DNA of 5,468 nt from JAICLK01 sp035478715 (GTDB lineage Bacteria > Patescibacteriota > Saccharimonadia > Saccharimonadales > UBA4665). Below, piece by piece: positions 1 through 4,671 of this stretch (position 1 is its first letter; each line of letters opens with the position of its first letter). Where the stretch lies: assembly GCA_035478715.1 (NCBI GenBank), contig DATIJK010000006.1:1-5468 (forward strand), given 5' to 3'. Under the pieces are notes generated by a model that ran no database searches, had not been told where the DNA came from, and worked only from the letters and a program-made list of their open reading frames with translations. Position numbers and translations under genes: made by a program.

Positions 1-280
1 AAATGGTATCTGCATCAATCCGTCCTATGACGTCGCATGTTGCCGATTCAAATCCGCGATTCCGAGCGTACGCAATGCCTTGTTGTGACTCTTGTAAAAG
101 CTTGACGAAAGCGTAATTTTTGGCAAGTTCAGCCGTAGCATCAGTCGAATTATTATCGATTACGATGACTTCATCAGGGATGACGGACTGCTCCGCGATG
201 GCATCGAGACAGTGCTTGATATGGTGTTCTTCGTTGTAGGCTGGTATAACTATGGTAAGCGTGAGCAATTTTTCAGTCAT
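1..280 (-). CDS. Family 2 glycosyltransferase, N-terminal 93 residues (cut by window edge)
   Basis: This is the start of an inverting GT-A fold glycosyltransferase (GT2), which transfers a sugar from a nucleotide-sugar donor to a glycan, lipid or protein acceptor, normally at the cytoplasmic face of the membrane. Reading the minus strand from the ATG at 280-278 gives 93 codons without a stop. The family signatures appear in order: VIPAYNEE (residues 11-18) on the first nucleotide-binding strand, VIDNNSTDAT (40-49) with the uracil-contacting aspartate D42, the conserved GIAYARNRG stretch (68-76), and the metal-binding DxD at D89-A90-D91. The reading frame runs off position 1, so the acceptor-specific C-terminal half and any membrane segments are missing and the substrate cannot be named. 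There is no convincing Shine-Dalgarno; an extended -10-like TGC-TAGTAT lies just upstream. It is divergent from the glycoside-hydrolase-like gene, 36 bp away. Family assignment is secure; acceptor unknown. Confidence 0.93.
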   Translation of the reverse strand, partial: MTEKLLTLTIVIPAYNEEHHIKHCLDAIAEQSVIPDEVIVIDNNSTDATAELAKNYAFVKLLQESQQGIAYARNRGFESATCDVIGRIDADTI

Positions 281-287
281 TCACTTA

Positions 288-296
288 ATACTAGCA
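288..296 (-). promoter_or_regulatory. Candidate extended -10 promoter for the family 2 glycosyltransferase
   Basis: On the minus strand TGC precedes TAGTAT (293-288), an extended -10-like element. The hexamer ends 8 bases before the A of the ATG at 280, so transcription would start about at the start codon and give a leaderless mRNA. No good -35 is visible at 16-18 bp. The hexamer matches consensus at four of six positions, so the call rests mainly on the spacing shared with other genes in the window. Confidence 0.35.
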
Positions 297-316
297 AAAC
301 ATTAACTTAAATTGAC

Positions 317-1471
317 ATGGGCGGGGCAAGGATAACCAAAAAATCTGCAGGCAAGGGCGGGGCGAAAGATAATTATTTCGTTAGATTTTGGCATTGGTGC
401 AAGTGGTACTGGAACAAAAACTGGTTCCATAAATCCATTGTAATACTTGCTTTAATTTTTGGTTTGATTGCCGGCTCGACGTATGGCGTCGCACGTTGGT
501 ATATCTGGACGCAAGAAGGCAAACCGCTCGTGCTCGGCGCATCTTTCATCCCCGCATATGCGAAACAGCTTGGCGTGAACCCAAGGGATACTTTGCATGC
601 GATGTTTACCGAACTTGGCATCAAGCATGTCAGATATGTGAGTTACTGGAGCGACATCGAACCCAAGCAGGGAACATACAATTTTAAGACGCTCGATTGG
701 GAGTTCGCCGAAGCCAATGCAAATCACGCGAAGGTAACGCTTGCGATTGGACTTCGCCAACCGCGCTGGCCGGAATGCCACCCGCCAAATTGGGTCGATA
801 CGACACAGCCATATCAGCAATGGCTGCCACAGATTGAGCAGTATATGCAAAAGGTGATCGAACGATATAAAGGCAATCCGGCACTCGAAAGTTATCAGCT
901 CGAAAACGAGTATTTTCTGAAAGTCTTTGGCGAGTGCAAAAACTACAGCCGCGAACGGCTCGTTGCAGAATACAACTTTGTCAAACAGCAGGATCCGGGC
1001 CACACAGTGATTATCGCCCGCAGTAACAACAATATCGGCTGGCCGATTAACGCACCGACGCCAGACGAATATGGCGTTAGTGTCTACAAGCGTGTCTGGG
1101 TGCCATTAATCGGACGATACGTGGAATATCCGTTCCCAGCCTGGTTCTATGCAGCACTGGCTGGCGGCAGCGAGCTATTGCAGGGGAAGAACATGGTGAT
1201 CCACGAACTGCAAGCCGAACCGTGGCCGCCACACAGCAAGAATCTCGTCGATACTACAATCGAAGAACAAAACGGTTCGCTAAGCCCGAAACGCCTGGAA
1301 GGCAGATTCACGTACGGCGAAGCTACAGGGATCAAACAAATGGACTTGTGGGGCGCCGAATTCTGGTATTACCGCAAGGTCAAACTCAACAACCCCGACC
1401 TATGGAACGTAGCAAAACAACAATACCAAGCCGCAAGCGAATACAACGCGAAATTATCAAATAAGGATTAA
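317..1471 (+). CDS. Membrane-anchored glycoside-hydrolase-like protein (clan GH-A-type TIM barrel)
   Basis: The 384-aa protein has a basic cytoplasmic N-terminus (1-39), one hydrophobic segment (about 40-58, rich in I/L/A/G) acting as signal anchor, and a large domain that would face outside. That domain resembles clan GH-A hydrolases such as GH5, GH39 or GH42-like enzymes, which retain configuration using two glutamates. The likely acid/base is E198 in QLENEYF (194-200), the classic Asn-Glu pair after strand 4. The likely nucleophile is E297 in VIHELQAEPW (294-303), with E301 as the alternative. YWSDIEPKQGTYNF (110-123) and LWGAEFWYYR (344-353) fit barrel strands 2 and 8. Substrate cannot be read from sequence; cell-surface glycan is a guess from neighbouring glycosyltransferases. 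The ATG at 317 is the only plausible start, because an in-frame stop lies at 308-310; it has no Shine-Dalgarno. The stop is 2 bp from the convergent gene. Confidence 0.78.
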   Translation: MGGARITKKSAGKGGAKDNYFVRFWHWCKWYWNKNWFHKSIVILALIFGLIAGSTYGVARWYIWTQEGKPLVLGASFIPAYAKQLGVNPRDTLHAMFTELGIKHVRYVSYWSDIEPKQGTYNFKTLDWEFAEANANHAKVTLAIGLRQPRWPECHPPNWVDTTQPYQQWLPQIEQYMQKVIERYKGNPALESYQLENEYFLKVFGECKNYSRERLVAEYNFVKQQDPGHTVIIARSNNNIGWPINAPTPDEYGVSVYKRVWVPLIGRYVEYPFPAWFYAALAGGSELLQGKNMVIHELQAEPWPPHSKNLVDTTIEEQNGSLSPKRLEGRFTYGEATGIKQMDLWGAEFWYYRKVKLNNPDLWNVAKQQYQAASEYNAKLSNKD

Positions 1472-1473
1472 CA

Positions 1474-2043
1474 TCACTGAAGCGGTACGTCCGGATACTG
1501 ACGTCCTGCTGCAAATTCCCGGACCGGAACGAATTCATTTAAGCACAACGTTCCGACTTCAGCTGGAGTAAATTGCCGAGTGTCTGGGTCTAATAATCCG
1601 ATCGCAACCATTCTGTCGTGTCGATCTTGCCGCAATGCAACGCTTACATAATCTTCTTTTAAACCTGCGGCTTGAATCTCTCCTGCCACAATTACTTTCC
1701 CTACAGTAAAAGCAACTGCCCTTAACGTGGGTCGCTCGAGCTGCTGCTGTTGTTCGCGCAAGGCTCCCGTGTCCGTATAAAAAACAGTGGCGCGCCGCAA
1801 TGTACTTTTGGCTGGATTGCGACCAAGCGAGCGATCTTTTTGGAGCAAAACTCCTTTTGTGGCAGTCCTATCTGTAAGTTCACTTAATACGGCGAGCGAC
1901 GTATCTGTTGCATACCAGCGCGTCGGATTATCACCGACTACGATACGGGCTACACCAGCATACTTCATACAAATCGCAGATAATTGATCGTACATTGCCC
2001 ATGCATAGAGACGATTTAATGGTGAAGCTTGCCGTTCTGCCAT
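1474..2043 (-). CDS. Unrecognised 189-aa protein, probably cytoplasmic
   Basis: I do not recognise a family. The frame is open for 189 codons from an ATG at 2043-2041 to a TGA at 1476-1474, with composition like the neighbouring genes, so it is probably real. It has no signal peptide or membrane segment. An N-terminal helical part (about 8-30) is followed by a strand and a WYATDTSLAVLSEL stretch (43-56), a basic region with a QQQQ run (98-101), then a probable beta-rich part: RAVAFTVGKVIVAGEIQAAG (108-127), DYVSVALRQ (131-139) and MVAIGLLDPDT (145-155). The alternation of strands followed by a polar loop looks like a small folded domain. It lies 44 bp downstream of the ECF sigma gene on the same strand but lacks the HxxxCxxC of zinc-binding anti-sigma factors and has no transmembrane helix, so an anti-sigma role is not supported. 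It has no Shine-Dalgarno. It may be a lineage-specific protein. Confidence 0.72.
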   Translation of the reverse strand: MAERQASPLNRLYAWAMYDQLSAICMKYAGVARIVVGDNPTRWYATDTSLAVLSELTDRTATKGVLLQKDRSLGRNPAKSTLRRATVFYTDTGALREQQQQLERPTLRAVAFTVGKVIVAGEIQAAGLKEDYVSVALRQDRHDRMVAIGLLDPDTRQFTPAEVGTLCLNEFVPVREFAAGRQYPDVPLQ

Positions 2044-2087
2044 ATTTAAAATGTTACATCATAATATGTATTTTTCACAAAAATGTT
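2044..2087 (-). promoter_or_regulatory. AT-rich gap with candidate promoter for the 189-aa protein
   Basis: This 44-bp spacer after the sigma gene is very AT-rich and has no Shine-Dalgarno. On the minus strand TTGTGA (2080-2075) is followed after 18 bp by TAACAT (2056-2051), each matching consensus at four of six positions, with the hexamer ending 8 bases before the ATG. Better -10 matches, TATTAT (2066-2061) and TATGAT (2063-2058), lie slightly upstream and would give a leader of roughly 8-11 nt. A promoter here is likely, but which hexamer is used cannot be decided, and read-through from the sigma gene is also possible. No hairpin terminator is visible. Confidence 0.35.
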
Positions 2088-2774
2088 CTATGCACCTATG
2101 TACGCCGCGACTAATTGGGCATTTCTGCGGTTTTTTTTGCCGTCTATGACACCAGCTGCAGCAAGCAGTTCCCGTACACCGCGATGGACGCGCGTACGGA
2201 CAGTAGCGTACTTAATGCCGTTTAAATCTGCAAACTGCTCATAAGACATGCCATTGACATGACAGGCGATGAGCGCTTCTCTAAAGTCTGGGGTTAGTTT
2301 GAGCAATGCCTTGCTCATTGCTCGGTGGCGGGATCGGGCAGAACGTTTTTCAGATGTCAGCGCATTAACCGCTGTGTGGCCAAAAGCGATTTCAAATCCT
2401 TCAACCAGGGGCGACTCTGCGTTATAACGCCTGTTATCAGATCTAATGTTGGACAATATGGCATTTACCGTGATTCTGTATAACCAACCGCCGACGGTCG
2501 TTTTACCACTATTTTCTGGATCCGCAGCGCCGTTCACAAACTTACCGATTCCCGCAAGGGCTAGCTCAAAAACTTCACCTAACATTTCATTAGCTCGATC
2601 CGGTCCAAGCATTCTATATGCTGCATTGTGCACAATATCGGCATGGCGGACAAACAATTCCCCAAAGGCTTGTACGTCACCTTCTTGTGCAAGCTTCAGA
2701 ACTGCAGCATTACTTATATTTAAATAGGGGTTCACTTGCAATTCGGAGATTGGTGCCACCTCCACTGCGGTCAT
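2088..2774 (-). CDS. ECF-type RNA polymerase sigma-70 family factor
   Basis: This two-domain (group 4, extracytoplasmic-function type) sigma factor would direct RNA polymerase to a dedicated promoter set. Counting 228 residues from the ATG at 2774, region 2 spans about 25-115: it opens with LAQEGDVQAFGELFVRHAD (28-46), continues with ANEMLGEVFELALAGIGKF (61-79) and ends with the basic WLYRITVNAILSNIRSDNRR (97-116) for -10 recognition. Region 4 spans about 152-206, with LLKLTPDFREALI (157-169), the helix-turn-helix MSYEQFADLNGIKYATVRTR (176-195) and VHRGVRELLA. Region 1 and a full region 3 are absent. A frame extension to a TTG at 2807 is unlikely because that TTG is part of a TTGACA, and the ATG at 2783 overlaps a perfect TATAAT. 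A 22-residue basic tail follows region 4 and contains an eight-A tract. No anti-sigma gene is recognisable nearby; the stimulus is unknown. Confidence 0.88.
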   Translation of the reverse strand: MTAVEVAPISELQVNPYLNISNAAVLKLAQEGDVQAFGELFVRHADIVHNAAYRMLGPDRANEMLGEVFELALAGIGKFVNGAADPENSGKTTVGGWLYRITVNAILSNIRSDNRRYNAESPLVEGFEIAFGHTAVNALTSEKRSARSRHRAMSKALLKLTPDFREALIACHVNGMSYEQFADLNGIKYATVRTRVHRGVRELLAAAGVIDGKKNRRNAQLVAAYIGA

Positions 2775-2781
2775 GCTTTTC

Positions 2782-2810
2782 ATTATATAACGCTTAACTG
2801 CTGTCAAATA
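2782..2810 (-). promoter_or_regulatory. Promoter of the sigma factor gene (leaderless)
   Basis: The minus strand carries a perfect TATAAT (2787-2782) ending 8 bases before the ATG at 2774, so transcription should begin at the start codon or one base before it. A perfect TTGACA (2807-2802) lies upstream, but the 14-bp spacing is short for sigma-70. At the ideal 17 bp the hexamer would be TATTTG (2810-2805). The -10 is convincing; the -35 is ambiguous. Confidence 0.6.
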
Positions 2811-2829
2811 GTCTGTTTTACTCTACAAT
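2801..2829 (+). promoter_or_regulatory. smpB: Promoter of smpB (leaderless)
   Basis: CTGTCA (2801-2806, four of six matches to TTGACA) and TACAAT (2824-2829, five of six) are separated by exactly 17 bp. The -10 ends 8 bases before the smpB ATG at 2837, predicting an mRNA that starts at or one base before the start codon. The -35 overlaps the TTGACA of the divergent sigma promoter. Confidence 0.6.
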
Positions 2830-2836
2830 ATTCAGC

Positions 2837-3301
2837 ATGGTTAAGAAGAAGGCCAACCAACCGAAACGAATTATGAATCGGCGGGCGAAGTTTGATTATG
2901 AGCTCGGTGATAGTTTAGTGGTGGGTTTGGCACTATCTGGTGCGGAAACGAAATCGCTGCGGATGGGGCACGGGCATCTTCGCGGTGCGTATGTGACCGT
3001 CAGCAAAGATAATGAGCTACTTTTGATAAATGCCACTATTACGGGATCAAGCGGAATTCTCATCAGCGAATCGGACCAGACCAGGGCACGCAAACTGCTT
3101 GCAAAACGCCGGGAAATCGATTCGCTCATCGATGCTAAGCAACAGGGCAGGACAATCGTTCCTCTGGAGATTCTTAACTCCGGACGATTTATAAAACTCC
3201 GCATCGCTATCGGCAAAGGCAAAAAAAGTTATGATAAACGGCAAGTGCTGAAAAAACGCGACGAAGACCGAAGTATCCGTAGCGCGCTTAAATCAAGATG
3301 A
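2837..3301 (+). CDS. smpB: SsrA-binding protein SmpB
   Basis: SmpB binds the tRNA-like domain of tmRNA (SsrA), carries it into the empty A site of stalled ribosomes and so allows tagging of the incomplete protein and ribosome rescue. The 154-aa length is normal. Family landmarks in order: NRRAKFDYEL (14-23), the strongly conserved SGAETKSLR (34-42, usually GTEVKSLR), LRGAYVTV (48-55), RARKLLAKRREI (83-94), IVPLEIL (107-113), and the basic C-terminal tail GKGKKSYDKRQ (126-136) with KKRDEDRSIRSALK (139-152). This tail enters the mRNA channel in known SmpB structures. The usual PYxxGN loop is replaced by GSSGIL (70-75) at about the same length. The start is the first ATG, with no Shine-Dalgarno but a well-spaced promoter. 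It is apparently transcribed alone; tmRNA is not in the window. Confidence 0.95.
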   Translation: MVKKKANQPKRIMNRRAKFDYELGDSLVVGLALSGAETKSLRMGHGHLRGAYVTVSKDNELLLINATITGSSGILISESDQTRARKLLAKRREIDSLIDAKQQGRTIVPLEILNSGRFIKLRIAIGKGKKSYDKRQVLKKRDEDRSIRSALKSR

Positions 3302-3334
3302 CGGTACGCGTTTAGCAGGGAACATAAATATCAA

Positions 3335-3357
3335 ACACTTTTAAAGTGTGAGATAAT
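3335..3357 (+). promoter_or_regulatory. Palindrome overlapping a candidate promoter of the family 4 glycosyltransferase gene
   Basis: ACACTTT-T-AAAGTGT (3335-3349) is a perfect 7-bp inverted repeat around one central base, directly upstream of GATAAT (3352-3357, five of six matches to TATAAT). No good -35 is visible at 17 bp (TATCAA), which would suit an activator-dependent or otherwise regulated promoter. The palindrome would be an operator between -35 and -10. As an RNA hairpin it would be AT-rich with a tiny loop and no U-tract, so it is not a good smpB terminator. The leader would be about 20 nt. Confidence 0.4.
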
Positions 3358-3373
3358 GATTGCTGTAAATCTA

Positions 3374-3381
3374 GAGAGGTG
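3374..3381 (+). promoter_or_regulatory. Shine-Dalgarno sequence deciding the ATG start at 3385
   Basis: GAGAGGTG contains GAGGTG, a perfect complement of part of the 16S rRNA 3' end, with the GAGG core 5 nt before the ATG at 3385. The frame could begin at the GTG at 3379, but that GTG is inside the Shine-Dalgarno, so 3385 is the start. It is the only clear Shine-Dalgarno correctly placed before a start codon in this window. Confidence 0.8.
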
Positions 3382-3384
3382 CTC

Positions 3385-4608
3385 ATGAGGATAGCCATTA
3401 TGGTCCGGGGCTATATCCCAGTCCCGCGACCCGCTGATTTGGTTTACGCGCCGATTGACGTAGCCGTGGCAGAAGCCGAAGGCTTAGCTCGGAAAGGCCA
3501 TCAGATTGATTTCTTTGGACCCCTGGGCACCCGTTTTCACGATTCTCGAATCAACGTTCACACGATGAACTTGCGGCCCCTTGTCCATAACAATGCCGAA
3601 ACGAATACTCTCTTCGGCAATAAAGCATTAATGACGCATCATGTTCCGAACTTGTGGGACCAGTATTTCGCGCGTGACATGCTGGCCCGCGCCAGCCGCG
3701 GCAGTTATGACGTCGTGCATATCCACCATCCCGAGACTACCTTGGCTGCAGCAAGAGACCACCGCGAGGTGCCCATCGTTTATACGTTGCATGATCCGAT
3801 TTACCCCTGGTATAAAGAGCTCTTTGAACTCTACGCGACCCGCAACCAACACTTTATTTCGATTTCCAATAACCAACGGCGCGACGCGCCTGACCTGCCG
3901 TATCTGGCAAACGTCTATGACGGGACTGATACGCATCGATTCACACTCAGCGAGACGAGCGAAGATTACTTATTGTATGTCGGCCGGATCATACCGGAAA
4001 AAGGCATCAAAGAATGTGTTCAGATCGCGCGGGAAACGGGTAATCGCCTACTGATCATCGGTCCGACATATCCCGAAAGTCAGGATTATTTCGACCAGTA
4101 TGTCAAACCGTTCCTTAATGACAAGATACTGTACCTGGGATTTATCGAACACAGCCATCTTTCAAAATATTTCCAAAAGGCAAAAGCATTTCTGATGCCT
4201 TCGCAATGGGAAGAACCGTTTGGCATCACGACCATCGAGGCCATGTCTTGCGGTACGCCTACGATAGCACTCCGGCGCGGCGCGCTGCCAGAAATCATCA
4301 AACACGGCAAGACCGGTTATGTAGTCAAAAGTATCGGGGAAATGATTAAAGCCGTAAACCGCATCGACAAGATCGATCGACGCGATTGCCGCGAGCATGT
4401 CCAGCAATATTTCTCGAATGAAAAAATGGTGGATGCGTACGAAGAAGCGTTTCTTAAACTGACGCACCCGACCGCAAAACTGATTCGCAGGACAAAGTAC
4501 GTCGGTGAGCAACTCAAAAAAGTACCGCAAAAATTGCGCAAATCACGCACCCAAATAGAAGAGAAGGGCAAAGCAAAGAGCAAGCAGATCTTTATGAAGT
4601 TGAAATAG
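3385..4608 (+). CDS. Family 4 glycosyltransferase (GT-B fold)
   Basis: A retaining GT-B glycosyltransferase of 407 residues that would transfer a sugar from a nucleotide-sugar donor to a lipid-linked or surface glycan acceptor at the inner membrane face. The N-terminal Rossmann domain starts MRIAIMVRGYIPV, has AEGLARKGHQIDFFGP (31-46), YDVVHIHHPE (108-117) and IVYTLHDP (131-138), ending near SISNNQRR (159-166). The donor-binding domain starts at YLLYVGRIIPEKGIKE (195-210), includes RLLIIGP (221-227), and carries the diagnostic EPFGITTIE (277-285), an E-x7-E motif, followed by AMSCGTPTIALRRGALPEII and GKTGYVV (308-314). Residues 364-407 are strongly basic and probably helical, and look added to the standard fold, perhaps for membrane or ribosome contact. 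Related enzymes include phosphatidyl-inositol mannosyltransferases, but the substrate is undetermined. The stop is TAG; a weak hairpin follows. Confidence 0.92.
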   Translation: MRIAIMVRGYIPVPRPADLVYAPIDVAVAEAEGLARKGHQIDFFGPLGTRFHDSRINVHTMNLRPLVHNNAETNTLFGNKALMTHHVPNLWDQYFARDMLARASRGSYDVVHIHHPETTLAAARDHREVPIVYTLHDPIYPWYKELFELYATRNQHFISISNNQRRDAPDLPYLANVYDGTDTHRFTLSETSEDYLLYVGRIIPEKGIKECVQIARETGNRLLIIGPTYPESQDYFDQYVKPFLNDKILYLGFIEHSHLSKYFQKAKAFLMPSQWEEPFGITTIEAMSCGTPTIALRRGALPEIIKHGKTGYVVKSIGEMIKAVNRIDKIDRRDCREHVQQYFSNEKMVDAYEEAFLKLTHPTAKLIRRTKYVGEQLKKVPQKLRKSRTQIEEKGKAKSKQIFMKLK

Positions 4609-4634
4609 CAAATTAGTTTGCGTATGAATTGAAA

Positions 4635-4664
4635 GTGACAAACACGCAATTAATGTGTTTTATT
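4635..4664 (+). promoter_or_regulatory. Candidate promoter of the 163-aa protein (leaderless)
   Basis: GTGACA (4635-4640, five of six matches to TTGACA) is followed after 18 bp by TTTATT (4659-4664, four of six) preceded by an extended TGT. The hexamer ends 8 bases before the ATG at 4672, the same geometry as smpB and the sigma gene. No Shine-Dalgarno is present. The weak hexamer keeps confidence modest. Confidence 0.4.
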
Positions 4665-4666
4665 TT
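4640..4666 (+). terminator. Weak hairpin plus T-rich tract after the glycosyltransferase gene, or an operator
   Basis: AAACAC (4640-4645) and GTGTTT (4655-4660) form a 6-bp inverted repeat with a 9-nt loop, followed by TTTTATTTT overlapping its right arm. It could be a poor intrinsic terminator for the preceding gene. The stem is AT-rich, and the same bases overlap the candidate promoter of the next gene, so an operator is equally possible. Confidence 0.3.
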
Positions 4667-4671
4667 AGTAT

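Noticed and set aside
312..317. TTGACA on the plus strand overlapping the hydrolase start codon, as a -35 element
   Set aside because: GATAAC is only 13 bp downstream, no suitable -10 lies at 16-18 bp, and no alternative in-frame ATG follows before the membrane anchor.
452..1003. 183-codon minus-strand frame opposite the hydrolase-like gene
   Set aside because: It is a shadow of the well-supported plus-strand gene, with no recognisable domain and no promoter or ribosome binding site.
1740..1760. CTG repeats on the plus strand as a microsatellite
   Set aside because: Only a few copies, explained by the QQQQ run of the 189-aa protein on the other strand.
2757..2763. Perfect GGAGGTG on the minus strand inside the sigma gene, as a ribosome binding site for a shorter form
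   Set aside because: The next in-frame candidate starts (TTG, then GTG) lie 15 or more bases downstream, too far for normal use; the codons simply encode Val-Glu-Val.
2775..2807. N-terminal extension of the sigma factor to a TTG at 2807 or an ATG at 2783
   Set aside because: The TTG is part of TTGACA and the ATG overlaps a perfect TATAAT; if that promoter is used neither codon would be in the mRNA. The ATG at 2774 is better placed.
3379..3384. GTG start for the family 4 glycosyltransferase, six bases upstream of the ATG
   Set aside because: The GTG lies within the Shine-Dalgarno sequence; family 4 enzymes characteristically begin with the MRIAI-type first strand.
4162..4649. Minus-strand frames of 110-122 codons opposite the 3' end of the family 4 glycosyltransferase gene
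   Set aside because: They are antisense shadows of the conserved donor-binding domain with unusual Cys/Phe-rich composition.
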